64,000 bases of DNA. It comes from Cladopsammia gracilis. Its lineage: Eukaryota > Cnidaria > Anthozoa > Scleractinia > Dendrophylliidae. The notes below the pieces were generated by a model. It did not search any database. It was given only the letters and a program-made list of their open reading frames with translations, and had not been told where the DNA came from. Position 1 is the stretch's first letter, and the number at the start of each line of letters is the position of its first letter. The position numbers and the translations under genes were made by a program. Positions 1-8,734 of the stretch are shown piece by piece. Location: the NCBI GenBank assembly GCA_022457155.1, contig JAJGOT010000607.1, positions 180,001 to 244,000 on the forward strand, in the 5' to 3' direction.

Positions 1-345
1 AGGCGATCAGTTGTGATACTGGATGAACTTGGGTGGGATAATCTTGAGACACGAAGGACAAGGCAATTAGCCACATTAATGTATAAATTGAAAATTCGAA
101 TTGCACCTGATCATTTGGCTCAAATTTTTAATAGTACAAACTCTACCAAGACCGGTATACTGAGGCTGGAAAAAAAGCTTCCACTATCAGACTATAGAGG
201 GGCGGTTCTCTGGAATAGTCTATCAAATACTATCAAAGGACGGACAAGCCTGAAATTATTTATCTCACATTTATAATTTAGTACAATTTTATAAACTATA
301 TATCTAATATTGTTTTTATATTGCATGATTTTTGCACAGCTCTCT
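1..345 (+). pseudogene. LINE reverse transcriptase C-terminal fragment with 3' tail
   Basis: The frame open from about position 13 to the stop at 276 has the shape of the C-terminal end of a CR1/L2-like non-LTR retrotransposon polyprotein. It reads W-D-x-L-x-T-R-R, a middle part like a short 'apply-to-yeast' tail, then G-A-V-L-W-N-S-L. The body is much shorter than in full elements, so it is internally deleted, and it is cut by the window edge. The following non-coding sequence to about 345 is shared with a second fragment at 61600-61804, which shows both come from the same family. No host function is likely. Recognition is from family memory, not from a search. Confidence 0.7.
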
Positions 346-376
346 GGTGGTGGTGGTGGTGGTGGTGGTGGTGGGG
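344..376. repeat. GGT trinucleotide microsatellite
   Basis: About nine uninterrupted GGT/TGG triplets follow the LINE 3' tail and lead directly into the G-rich minisatellite. Confidence 0.9.
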
Positions 377-624
377 CGGGGGAGTGAAAAAGGGCAGGAG
401 TGAATAAGGGAAGGGGGATTGAATAAGGGGAGGGGAGTGAATAAGGGGAGGGGGTGAATAAGGGGAGGGGAGTGATTAAAAGGAGGGGAAGTAAATAAGG
501 GGAGGGGTGAATAAGGCGGGGGGAGGTGAATAAGGGGAGGAGAGTGATTAAAAGGAGGGGAAGTAAATAAGGGGAGGGTTGAATAAGGGGAGGGGAAGTG
601 AATAGGAGGGGGGGGGGGGGGTGA
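377..624. repeat. G-rich minisatellite, unit GAATAAGGGGAGGG
   Basis: Roughly fifteen degenerate copies of a 14-18 bp unit (GAATAAGGGGAGGGG with variants such as TAAAAGGAGGGG) run to a final run of G. The plus strand is almost free of C. Repeated G3-5 tracts make G-quadruplex formation plausible. It lies just 3' of the last recognised BRICHOS exon. Confidence 0.9.
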
Positions 625-662
625 AAACTAATTGTTCCTGAAAAGCCCCCATGGGAAGGTAT

Positions 663-893
663 CTATAATTTGTTCAATTTTCTAAGCTGATAATTACCTA
701 AACGCGTCCGTCCTAAATTTATGTTGCTCAGGTCAGGGATTGAATTCACGTCAACTTCTTCTAAGCGATAGGCTGGGTACTGGCCACAGAAGTCCTGCAC
801 TTCTCGTCTGAGTAGAGATTTGTCAACCCGTTCTGCAACAGTCCAGTACTTCCTCTCAATAACCTTGTGCTTGGAGGGAGGAGTTTGAGATAC
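663..893 (-). CDS. BRICHOS gene exon 5: second conserved Cys and C-terminal peptide
   Basis: 231 nt including a TAG stop. The acceptor has a good T-run followed by AATTAAAG. Residues 116-191 hold R-K-Y-W, L-L-R-R, D-F-C-G-Q and P-A-Y-R-L, the usual C-terminal signature of BRICHOS proteins, then a 35-residue tail ending in a basic L-R-K-L-N-K-L. Confidence 0.82.
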   Translation of the reverse strand, partial: VSQTPPSKHKVIERKYWTVAERVDKSLLRREVQDFCGQYPAYRLEEVDVNSIPDLSNINLGRTRLGNYQLRKLNKL

Positions 894-3800
894 CTTTAAT
901 TAGAGAATAAAAAAAGTCATGATATCATAAGTCTGTGCTGTGGTTATGGTCATAAACTTACTAGAACTTAAATATAAAAAGTACAAGAAGCAAAGAACCG
1001 CGAACGAAAATGCTGAACCTGACCGATACGTGTTCGAGGAAATGTTCCGCGGCTATCCTCGCAGACATAGGCCATGGTTTGGTATAACTCGACATAACAG
1101 TTTTCCGATTGAGTGACTGTTTATTATTAATAAATCCTCCTTTGAACAGGTGAGGATCTTGATTAAAGTAGTTAAATAAACAGCCGGATAAACAGCGAAA
1201 TGTGAATATCCGTTCAGTTTAATATTAACTTTATTCCATATCTCCCTTATACATGCATACGGTCTCTCCACAATAAAATCTTGATATATCTCGGCTCGGA
1301 TGCTGAAATTTATTCACCAGTGCATCTTTACTGACTCAAGCATGTTAAGAGGGTCTCAATGGGGTTAAGCGTGTGGCGTGAAACATCCAAAAAATTAACC
1401 GTGTGTCGTGAAAAAGGGAAAAAATTAACCGTGTGTCGTGAATTTTTTTTTGTTCAGATAACCGTGTTGTTTGTAGCTTATCTTAAGCTCTGAACAATTA
1501 TTTTATGTATGTGGTCTATTTGGTATTTTTAGTTTGTTTCTCAGACAGTCGAAAAAACATTTATTCGATATATAGACAAAATCACCACAGGCATCCCAAA
1601 GAACACGAAATAACAATGCACATTGTGTATGACATCATTTTTCAAGATAAGCACATGGCTGGTGGATTTTAGAGTCTGTCTGATCGTCCCGGTCGAAAGT
1701 CTTGACGATGAGTGTGATTAAAGCCATTGTAAGTGTCTTTAGTCAAGGGCAAGAAAAGCCAATCGAAAGATATAAGTCCAGAATTCTGTTAAGCGACGAG
1801 CACAAGGAGTCGTTAAATGCTTTCGAAAAGCATCTTTCTGATTTTTTGGGCCTCAAGGATAAGATGCGAACCTTGGGTCTGGGCCAATACACATTGAAGC
1901 TGTACCGTATAAGCAAGTGCGATGGAAAAGTTGAGAACTTTGACATATCTACCCTGCCGCAATACAAACTTGAACTACCATCATTACTTACTGGTGAAAG
2001 TGAATTGAACGGTAAGTGAAAAGCTAAATCAATATGTATTCGATATAAAACTTTAGTGTTACTAGATGGCTTCGCGGGGTGGTATTTACAAAACAAATAC
2101 TTTATTTTAGCCGGCATCATAATCGTGATCGTAGAATTGGAATTGATTCTGCATACCGACGCTGTGAAACAGGTAAGGCCCTGGACGAGGGCCGGTGTGA
2201 GCATCCAGCGGGTCCGGAGGAATTGTAAAACGGCGAAAGAATTGGGAATTGTTTTGCAATTCGCCAGCCATGTTTGCAAGCATGCGAGGTTTGTTTTGAA
2301 AGAACCACGAGGCGAGCGTCTGGAAAATAATTTAGCCAGACTATTTGAGTTTCTAAATGGGCGGCAAAGTACTTCACCCATCCAGCGTCCTATTATCCAG
2401 TTCCCCAAACAGGAATGTTGCTCGGTGACATCAAGTTTATGTCGCCACTCCCATCCAAGACGCTCTCCAATAGGGAGGAAGATGCAATGCGGGGATGGGT
2501 TGACAACTTTCGCCCTGTGAGGCAAAAAACTGTCCGATCTGAGACCACAAAGGATAAAGCAGGAGCTTTGCCTCCTGCCGTCTATACAAAGCGAGCCGAT
2601 TCTATAACAAGATTATTCTTTACACGTGATCAAGAAATAAGCGCAGATCTCCCAGATAAGACAGATGCTGAAGGCCCGAATGTACCCGTGCCCGAGGGCG
2701 TATCTTTAATCAGCTTTGTTGATGATTGTACCATCGAAGTTGTCCACGCAACTCAGTCAACTCAGGTATCCAACTCAAATTGTGATTTCGGCGAGGAATA
2801 TGAAACGGAATCAGACGATAGTTTGTTTTCCGATGACGAACCTGATTATGTAACAAACAAGCCAGTAATAACAAGATCGGGAAGACAAGTCAAGGCCTGG
2901 GCAAAGTTTGATGTTTAATCACCGTTAGAAATGTAAGTACATATTTCGTTGTGTCCATAGTTAAAACTCATAAGAATGCAAACATAGTTAGTAGAGGGAG
3001 ACCGCTAAACTATGATGGAAACAATCAAAAAAAGCAAATAGCTCTCAGATGCTCAAAAAATAACATGAACAATAAATAATTCATTGTCTTAATTCTGACA
3101 TTCGTTTTTACTGTTTAGCACCACTTTGCCAAAATACACTAATGTTTTTGTTGTTTTCCTTGGCTGTTTTTCTCGGGGCCTTCAACATGCATTGCAGGAG
3201 ACGTTTTTTTTTTTATAAAAATTGCATTTCTACTACTTTTTTGTGCCTGGAACCTGATTAGACTGACTAGATTTGCTTTTTCATTATTTCAGGGGTCAGT
3301 ATCGTCAGTGCCCCCGATTATCAATGCCACTCTTTAGAAAGGGGGACAATATTTGTTGTTGTTGTGAATTTTTGAAGAGTAATACGTCTATGCTAATCTT
3401 AGTTAACCGTACCGAAGAAAAATTAAGCGTGCACCGTGAAATCGCGAAATTTTTAACCGTGCACCGTGTTTGCTACACCCCCATTGAGACCCTCTGTTAA
3501 GGCATGGGCTGTTCTTTGATCTTAGACCCCCCGCGAAGAAAACTATTTTTTCTAGTAGACGTAATGTTCTTTTCGTATTAACGGCCATTAAAAGTGCAAA
3601 GCAGAAATATTTCAACGTCCTTAAACCTTTTGAGTGTTAACATTTGTGGTCACGTGACTGATGACGTCATAATTAAGGGAAAAAGAGCAATCTGAAACGG
3701 GCCAAGGATGGTTTATCGTGGCGGCCAAAAACCCATGCCGTATTTATTGACTTGGTACATAGATACAATCCGTGTCCTGAATGGAGAAATATCTTCTTCC

Positions 3801-5962
3801 ATTAAGAAGTTATAAAAAGAATAAAAGGGTCACGTGACCTATTTTTGAAAATTTCTCTTTAACGGTTAATCGCAGTCAGCCATTCAGGACAGATTCTTAA
3901 AGGGGGAAACCTCAGAATTACATTGCTATTTCAATATATACCTATTATAAGTCATTTCGGCGGCCCATTTTCACTTTTCTCTTCGAGTAAGAAAACTGTT
4001 ATAACAGGTCACGTGATGCAAACATTCCACACATAAAGTAAACACTAATTTAAGGACATCAAGTTTTATGTTATTACCAAGTTTGAGGATGTTTATGTAT
4101 ATCTTTTTAAAGTAATGACTCTTGACGGATTTTATGCAAATTAGGCTCTGGGTCATGCCTTGACATGCTTGAGGAGAGCTACCTGTTTTAGGCGCACACG
4201 TGCTCTTAGTATTTCTCGCACGGCGGAGATTACATTATTACCTCTAGGGTACGTCATTTGACATAAGCCGTTAGATAAATGGATTATTTGTACTTTGATT
4301 TGTTTGAGCATCATTACGCGCTTGTATTTGAGTGAACCAATATTACTCTAACATCATTTTTTGTTTGTTTTGACGTTTCTGACTTCGGACTAAAAACGGA
4401 TGTTTTTTTTACATACTTCGGACGTTTTTCGGCTAACAATTTCCTAACTGTGAAACGCTCAAATTGATCAGAAAGTCATTATAAACCAGTAAACCGTCCA
4501 ACTTTAATACTTTGAAGAACAATTATAATCACATTCTCAATACTAACAAGTTTGTAAGGAAAACTCACGACTTTCTACATAAATGCTTCGCTTTGGTCGT
4601 TTACAAAGCGGTAGAAATCACCATAAGAATCAGAGTAAATCTAATTTGTTCTGAATAACATGTGCTTCATTGACAAGAGAACAAAAGATCAACCTTTGTG
4701 TGATTATTATTTCGTGATTGACGACATATGATACCTATCCATACCGTTTGCAATCCAGCTTTTAGATCGGCAGGCTTTGGCAAGCTGTCCGGCAGTGGCC
4801 CCAAATAGCATTTGGCGTCAGCTTTCACGCGCGCGACTGTCATATCCTAAAAGAAAAACAATCGGTTTCAATTTAGATGAATTCTGGTTTGTGCTACAAT
4901 TTAAGAAATCTGTCGCGGCCAAAGTACACTTACACTTTTAAAATCATATAGGTAATCGGCTTCAGTGAGTCCATTGTGAGGCGGAACATGAAAGTACTCA
5001 AGTTCTTTTTCCTCGTCGATCTGTATTTTTTCAGTAAACTTTGTTCCTCTCTCAATGATGTGAACTTTAAACATTTGCGAATTTTCGGACTCCACTATTT
5101 TCTGATTGGGAATCTGTCAAAAAAAGACAAGAAAATAGATTGCCTTTATCATTCTAATAGAGAGAAGATATTAAAACAATATTAATTGCTGCCCCGCGTT
5201 TTTTTCCTTTCAAGATTTCCATGGTGTATGCGAATTATATTAAAAGGAAAAGACAAACGTTTTAATCAGTATTTTTGCAAACCCTCCGCGCCGCGAAAAA
5301 GTAAAATGTAAACCGTTAAGACTTGTATAGATTTCTGGAAATATTAAACTGATGCTGCTTAGGCGGACATGTATGCCGAGAACGTTTCTCACTGCATCAT
5401 ATTGTTGTCAAAATGATGACGTGTCGCAAAAGTCGATGAAGTCATAAGTGGTACAAAGTGCATACTCCTGAAACGCGCCTAAAAATGTGCGTTTGGAAGT
5501 CAAACTGATGGTTAAGTAGTATTTATAGTTTAAATGAAGGAACATTTAATATCATATCAACTTACCACTGAAGCCCAAGAGATGTAGCACACGAGCAGAA
5601 CTGAAATCACGACAGATGAAAAACTCTGAAAGGAAACAACATTGAAAGTTATGAGTGATATCCTTTCATAGGCGAACAACGCTTACAGGATAAAAATGAC
5701 TGGAGAGAATTCCCGATATTTTTTTTTTCATCACTTTAAATTTGGTACTTCCAATTTCATATCACGATAACCACCTTAACTCCCAGCGGCAAAAATGAAA
5801 GTTCAAGAAAAATTCAAAATTGCATTTTGTTAGTCAGAGTTGCTGAAAAACAAACAAGTGCTACTGAAAATATTGTAGTTAGCTTTGTTTGAATCATCAT
5901 ATTGTGAGGGTCTGATTCACAGACTCAAATAGTAAAGAAATATAAAAAATAGCACTAACCAT
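663..5962 (-). CDS. Secreted BRICHOS-domain precursor protein (five coding exons)
   Basis: Coding exons on the minus strand: 5962-5960 (start codon only), 5625-5566, 5113-4934, 4846-4745 and 893-663. All introns are phase 0 with GT-AG ends, giving 191 residues. Residues 1-21 form a signal peptide or short membrane anchor (hydrophobic V-V-I-S-V-L-L-V-C-Y-I). Residues about 60-155 match BRICHOS, the chaperone-like domain of ITM2/BRI2, chondromodulin and pro-SP-C. The motif Y-D-F-K-S precedes K-C94-Y-L, and the second conserved Cys is C151 (D-F-C-G-Q). The 57-residue spacing is close to the pair in BRI2, and the conserved Asp is present. As in the family, a short C-terminal peptide follows (P-A-Y-R-L-E-E). 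A dibasic L-L-R-R at 142-145 could be a convertase site. The last intron (894-4744) holds a DNA transposon. The stop at 665-663 is assumed to be used; a possible donor (TTTAG/GTAATT, about 695) leaves further exons possible. No AATAAA was seen nearby. Confidence 0.86.
894..1344. other. BRICHOS intron 4, downstream part
   Basis: AT-rich intronic sequence between the exon 5 acceptor and the TTAA transposon. No exon, RNA gene or clear repeat was seen. Confidence 0.6.
1708..2019 (+). CDS. Unrecognised transposon ORF, first exon candidate
   Basis: ATG at 1708 opens a frame of 103 codons to TGA at 2017-2019. Composition is protein-like (mixed charged and hydrophobic, H-L-S-D-F-L-G-L-K-D-K, L-P-Q-Y-K-L-E-L-P). 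A consensus donor (G/GTAAGTGA at 2011-2012) just before the stop suggests splicing onward; a TTTATTTTAG acceptor lies at 2110. I do not recognise the family. Its position inside the TTAA element suggests an element-encoded protein. A longer antisense frame across this region looks like a shadow. Confidence 0.45.
   Translation: MSVIKAIVSVFSQGQEKPIERYKSRILLSDEHKESLNAFEKHLSDFLGLKDKMRTLGLGQYTLKLYRISKCDGKVENFDISTLPQYKLELPSLLTGESELNGK
2349..2918 (+). CDS. Unrecognised transposon ORF, C-terminal part
   Basis: The frame opens after a TGA at 2346-2348, with the first ATG at 2415, and runs to TAA at 2916-2918. The N-terminal part reads K-Y-F-T-H-P-A-S-Y-Y-P, the middle is basic, and the end is acidic (E-S-D-D-S-L-F-S-D-D-E-P-D-Y). 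The last residues are T-R-S-G-R-Q-V-K-x-W, a motif that resembles the C-terminal tail of many LTR-retroelement integrases. The flanking TTAA and inverted termini argue for a DNA transposon instead. The link to the upstream ORF is unclear; 2020-2348 may hold introns or frame damage. Confidence 0.4.
   Translation, partial: VSKWAAKYFTHPASYYPVPQTGMLLGDIKFMSPLPSKTLSNREEDAMRGWVDNFRPVRQKTVRSETTKDKAGALPPAVYTKRADSITRLFFTRDQEISADLPDKTDAEGPNVPVPEGVSLISFVDDCTIEVVHATQSTQVSNSNCDFGEEYETESDDSLFSDDEPDYVTNKPVITRSGRQVKAWAKFDV
3501..4744. other. BRICHOS intron 4, upstream part, with E-boxes spaced about 180 bp
   Basis: No exon was recognised. GGTCACGTGA occurs at 3648-3657, 3828-3837 and 4007-4016, and CACGTG again at 4197-4202. 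The 5' flanks of the first three show weak mutual similarity, so this may be an old, diverged satellite of about 180 bp. A TGACGTCA-like site lies at about 3661-3668. Confidence 0.5.
4745..4846 (-). CDS. BRICHOS gene exon 4: BRICHOS core with first conserved Cys
   Basis: 102 nt, 34 codons, acceptor CTTTTAG, donor GTATGG. Residues 82-115 include K-C-Y-L-G-P-L-P and L-P-K-P-A-D-L, the characteristic Cys-Tyr-Leu plus Pro-rich centre of BRICHOS. It is separated from exon 3 by an intron of only 87 bp. Confidence 0.88.
4934..5113 (-). CDS. BRICHOS gene exon 3: linker and start of BRICHOS domain
   Basis: 180 nt, 60 codons, acceptor TTGACAG, donor GTAAGT. It encodes residues 22-81: a charged linker (E-R-G-T-K-F-T-E-K-I-Q-I-D) and the start of BRICHOS, ending Y-L-Y-D-F-K-S, which contains the family's conserved Asp. 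Confidence 0.85.
5566..5962 (-). CDS. BRICHOS gene exons 1-2: start codon and signal peptide
   Basis: Exon 1 carries only the ATG (5962-5960), followed at once by a GTTAGT donor. Exon 2 (5625-5566, 60 nt, 20 codons) starts after a TTTCAG acceptor, supplies the hydrophobic signal segment ending W-A-S-V, and has a GTAAGT donor. Splitting the start codon from the rest means exon 1 choice could alter the N-terminus. Confidence 0.75.
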
Positions 5963-6460
5963 TTTTCGCAGTCGGGTTCTTCAGTCCTTCTTAAACCTTC
6001 AATACCTTAATATTATTTTGGAAGAACGCTCGCTCTCTTATATGTTGTTGTACCAGGAAGGTATACAAAGTAGCTCTCACGGGAAATAATAACCGCTGTA
6101 GCAACACAGGAAATTAATACCTGATCTTAAGTTACCAGAACCGGGTAGAACGTGCAGCTGACGCTTCTGCCAACGCTGAACCTCCGCTTGCGTGACGCTA
6201 GTTCATGGAAGGAAATTACGCGTTTTAGTTTATTTAACCGCACTATTTGGTTTAGATGCCGGCAAAAATGATAACACTGATCGTGACCAACATATTTGAC
6301 AGACCAATTTCAGGCAGAACATAACTAAAAGAGATGTATATCGTTTCGTGTAGAGAATTCGCATTTCAAGGTTGAGAAAATAAGGGTGTTTGTTTTGTTG
6401 ATAGCAAACATGACTTGCTGACACCGTTCACATAGACACGCTACTTCCTTCATCTCTAAA
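5963..6460. promoter_or_regulatory. Putative BRICHOS 5' flank / promoter region
   Basis: This is sequence upstream of the BRICHOS start codon. Part of it (about 6085-6125, containing GCAACACAG) and the block at 6417-6470 (ACCGTTCACA) have diverged copies at about 16487-16575, upstream of the convertase gene. No clear TATA box or start site could be fixed. Confidence 0.4.
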
Positions 6461-6477
6461 CTAACATCCGTCAACAC

Positions 6478-6735
6478 GTGCACGGCCTTGACCAATCAGA
6501 TGTTACTTCCTTCAGCTCCAAGGTAGAATATCTCAACACGGCCTCGACCAATCAGATATTACTTCCCTTGGCTCTAAGGTAGGATATCTCAACATTGCCT
6601 CGACCAATCAGAGATTACTTCCCTTGGCTCTAAGGTAGAATATTTCAACATTGCCTCGACCAATCAGATATTACTTCCCTCAGCTCCAAAATCACAAATT
6701 TCAACACTACCTTAATCAATCTGATATCAGTCGGA
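6478..6735. repeat. 56-bp tandem array with CCAAT and ETS-like sites, copy 1
   Basis: Four clear units. CCAATCAG occurs at 6492-6499, 6548-6555, 6604-6611 and 6660-6667, exactly 56 bp apart. Each is followed 6-8 bp later by TTACTTCC (complement GGAAGTAA, an ETS core). A fifth, degenerate unit follows. It lies between the BRICHOS 5' end and a candidate first exon of the convertase gene, so a promoter role is plausible but unproven. Confidence 0.8.
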
Positions 6736-6764
6736 TATGATTTCCGTTAACGTGGCCTCAGGAT

Positions 6765-6985
6765 GTTGTGATCCATTTTCTGAAATAATAGATTTGCGGT
6801 ATCAAATTAGTTAAAAATCCTTGTCGCAAACCATTTGGTGACAGAACACAGTTACCAGCCTGTGAGAACACTGAAGAACGTTGATGCATTTGCTTTTCTC
6901 AAGGTAAATGTGTTATTTGATATCATTAATTTGAACGTACCTGGGAGACCGTTAAATAGTCTTACGGTTACAGCCGTTATCAACA
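6765..6985 (+). promoter_or_regulatory. Duplicated non-coding first-exon module, copy 1
   Basis: About 220 bp here matches 16845-17066 at roughly 95 percent by eye. Both contain an apparent exon ending in TCTCAAG or CCTCAAG followed by GTAAATG (donor at 6904 here and 16983 in the second copy). The downstream copy lies 0.83 kb before the convertase's first coding exon, so it is the natural 5' UTR exon; this copy may be an alternative or relict first exon. The frame is open through the exon but has no ATG. Confidence 0.45.
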
Positions 6986-7054
6986 ACAACAACAATTTAT
7001 TGAGGTATTTCCATATCTATACATGGCATTACCTAAGCTACATATATTAATTCT

Positions 7055-7966
7055 AATTATTATCAATATACGCGGCCAAATAAGAAACTGCCTTCGAGAA
7101 AACATGCGTGAGTGGCGGGCGATATTGAATTTGACGGGCTGTAAACGCATTTACGGCCCTGTTTCTGATTGGTTCACGGTTCATCATCCGATGAATATTA
7201 ACCAATCAGGTTACGTTTATTGACGCGGGAAAACCATTCAGGTGCGAACAACTAGCGTAGTGAACGTTTGCCGTTTGGAGATTTATAGTTTTAAAATGGA
7301 AGAACTCCCAAATTTTCAGCTTTTTTCTAGTCAAAACTCGAACTTAGACAACGAGCAGTTGGATGAAATTGAGCAAAAAGCTCAAGCGAAAAACACCAAG
7401 AGAGCAACTGAGTGGGAAGTAAAAAAGTCCGAGAAATGGTGTGAGAAAAGAAAAATTACAGTGGATCTCAAAACAGTAAGTGCAACGGACTTGAGTGAAA
7501 TTCTGCGAAAGTTCTTCACTGAAGTGAAAACAGAGAAAAGCCAAGCATTAACTCCAAGTGCATTGACTGGAATTAGAGCGGCCATTCATCACCATCTAAC
7601 CTGTGCTCCACTCAGCCGAAGCATAAACATTTTGCAAGACAGCGAATTCATGTCTGCCAACAAAATGTTTGAAGCGAAAGCCAAGGTATTTACGAAAGAA
7701 AACAATGCGAAACCAAAACACAAATCATCCATTCAGTCAGGAGACATATAAACTGTGTTTTTGCTAATCATTGTTACCAATCTTTTTTAAAACTAGATTA
7801 TATTTGACTTTTACTGTAAACAAAAAGGAATTTTATTTGGCTCTTGTTTAGCTGATCGTATTGTAGCAACAACTTTCCATACCATAGTTTCATGCTACAT
7901 CTCTGTAAACATTTTTTTCTTATTAAATGAATTTGTACGATTTGGCCTTGTGTATTGATAATAATG
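7055..7966 (+). mobile_element. Inverted-repeat element carrying a DUF3504/Crypton-like ORF
   Basis: Left terminus ATTATCAATATACGCGGCCA (about 7058-7077) matches the complement of the right terminus ending TTGATAATAAT (about 7940-7965). The element is about 0.91 kb. It interrupts a segment that is contiguous in the downstream duplicate (16.8-17.4 kb), so it, or a cluster including it, inserted after that duplication. Confidence 0.6.
7278..7751 (+). CDS. Truncated DUF3504 / Crypton-related N-terminal domain protein
   Basis: ATG at 7296 (an upstream in-frame start is possible) to TAA at 7749-7751, about 150 residues. The pattern N-T-K-R-A-T-E-W, W-C-E-K-R-K, L-S-E-I-L-R-K-F-F-T-E-V, P-S-A-L-T-G-I-R-A-A-I-H-H-H-L and I-N-I-L-Q-D-S-E-F matches the N-terminal SAM-like part of Crypton-derived tyrosine recombinases and ZMYM2/QRICH1/KIAA1958 relatives. 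The catalytic tyrosine-recombinase core is absent, so it is not an active recombinase alone. It could be a captured fragment, a regulator or a DNA-binding remnant. It is enclosed by inverted repeats. Confidence 0.6.
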   Translation, partial: EIYSFKMEELPNFQLFSSQNSNLDNEQLDEIEQKAQAKNTKRATEWEVKKSEKWCEKRKITVDLKTVSATDLSEILRKFFTEVKTEKSQALTPSALTGIRAAIHHHLTCAPLSRSINILQDSEFMSANKMFEAKAKVFTKENNAKPKHKSSIQSGDI

Positions 7967-7968
7967 AT

Positions 7969-8103
7969 AATCACATGACTTTTGTCGGGCATATAGTTTA
8001 TTTGTGTCCCTCGTAGCATCATTTGCACCCTCGCTCCGCTCGGGCGTAAATAATGCTACTCGGGCCAAAAATAAACTATATGCCCTCCAAACGTCATGTG
8101 ATT
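7969..8103. repeat. Hairpin MITE (palindromic element)
   Basis: AATCACATGAC at 7969 pairs with GTCATGTGATT at 8093-8103. The inner arms GGCATATAGTTTATTT and AAATAAACTATATGCC also pair. The centre is GC-rich. It abuts the end of the previous element. Confidence 0.75.
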
Positions 8104-8189
8104 GTCCTATTAAATTCACTTATGAAATAATATTTTGTATCTATAATTCATGATATCGAAAATAAAAGCAGCAACTGATCTAGGATCAA

Positions 8190-8620
8190 TGCTGTTAAAA
8201 AGGAACAATCATTGAGTTGATATCGAAGTCTTTGAAAAAGCTGCATTTTTCAATGACTTCGTCGAAAAATTTTGAGCGAAACTTATTATACAATGCGCAA
8301 GAGAATATAACATGAGATTCATTTTCAACTTCATTAGATTGGCACAAAGAACACATTCTTGAATTTTGGGGAGTTTTGGGAACAGTGTGTCTCCCTGTTG
8401 GAATGCGAAGTCGATGATTCCCCAGCAGTTCTGTGTAGAGGATTTTTTATAGCATCTAAGGATTCAGCTTTTTTGGTGTCTGTTTTAAAAGCGTTGTAGA
8501 AAATAAGTTTTCTCTTAGTGTTAAGAAGTAAGAGTTGGTGATTAATTATAATAAGGCTTTGCGCATATTTTGATTGACGTGAGAGATAAACGCTTTACTA
8601 TTGTTTTCATTTAAAATCAT
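8190..8620 (-). pseudogene. Degenerate LINE ORF2 C-terminal fragment
   Basis: On the minus strand, C-x-L-C followed by E-V-E-N-E-S-H-V-x-F-S-C-x-L-Y resembles the zinc-binding tail of non-LTR reverse transcriptases. Frames are broken. The rest is AT-rich LINE-like sequence. Confidence 0.5.
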
Positions 8621-8734
8621 GGAACTTGAATTATATTTATTGCATAAAATTTTAATTTTCTGTAATATTCCCGGCTGGTTTTTATCAGCCATATCTTTGG
8701 AAATTTGTAAACATTGTTTTGCAATAATATATAT

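Larger units (their letters stand above)
1345..3500 (+). mobile_element. TTAA-flanked DNA transposon with short inverted termini
   Basis: The element is bounded by TTAA at 1345-1348 and 3497-3500. The inverted termini are GAGGGTCTCAATGGGG (1349-1364) and its complement (3479-3494). Just inside both ends are subterminal repeats of the form TTAAsCGTGnnnCGTGAA: three copies at about 1364-1442 and two at about 3423-3470, in direct orientation. TTAA duplication and a short inverted terminus are the hallmarks of Kolobok- or piggyBac-like elements. The interior has two plus-strand open frames of unknown function, possibly an intact or decaying transposase gene with introns. The element sits in intron 4 of the BRICHOS gene, antisense to it. 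Confidence 0.7.

Noticed and set aside
1743..2525. 260-codon minus-strand open frame inside the TTAA element
   Set aside because: It is antisense to two plus-strand frames with better composition and shows no domain; probably a shadow, though it is long.
3340..3356. Purine-rich AGAAAGGGGGA resembling an LTR polypurine tract
   Set aside because: No long terminal repeats flank it, and TTAA plus inverted termini explain the element better.
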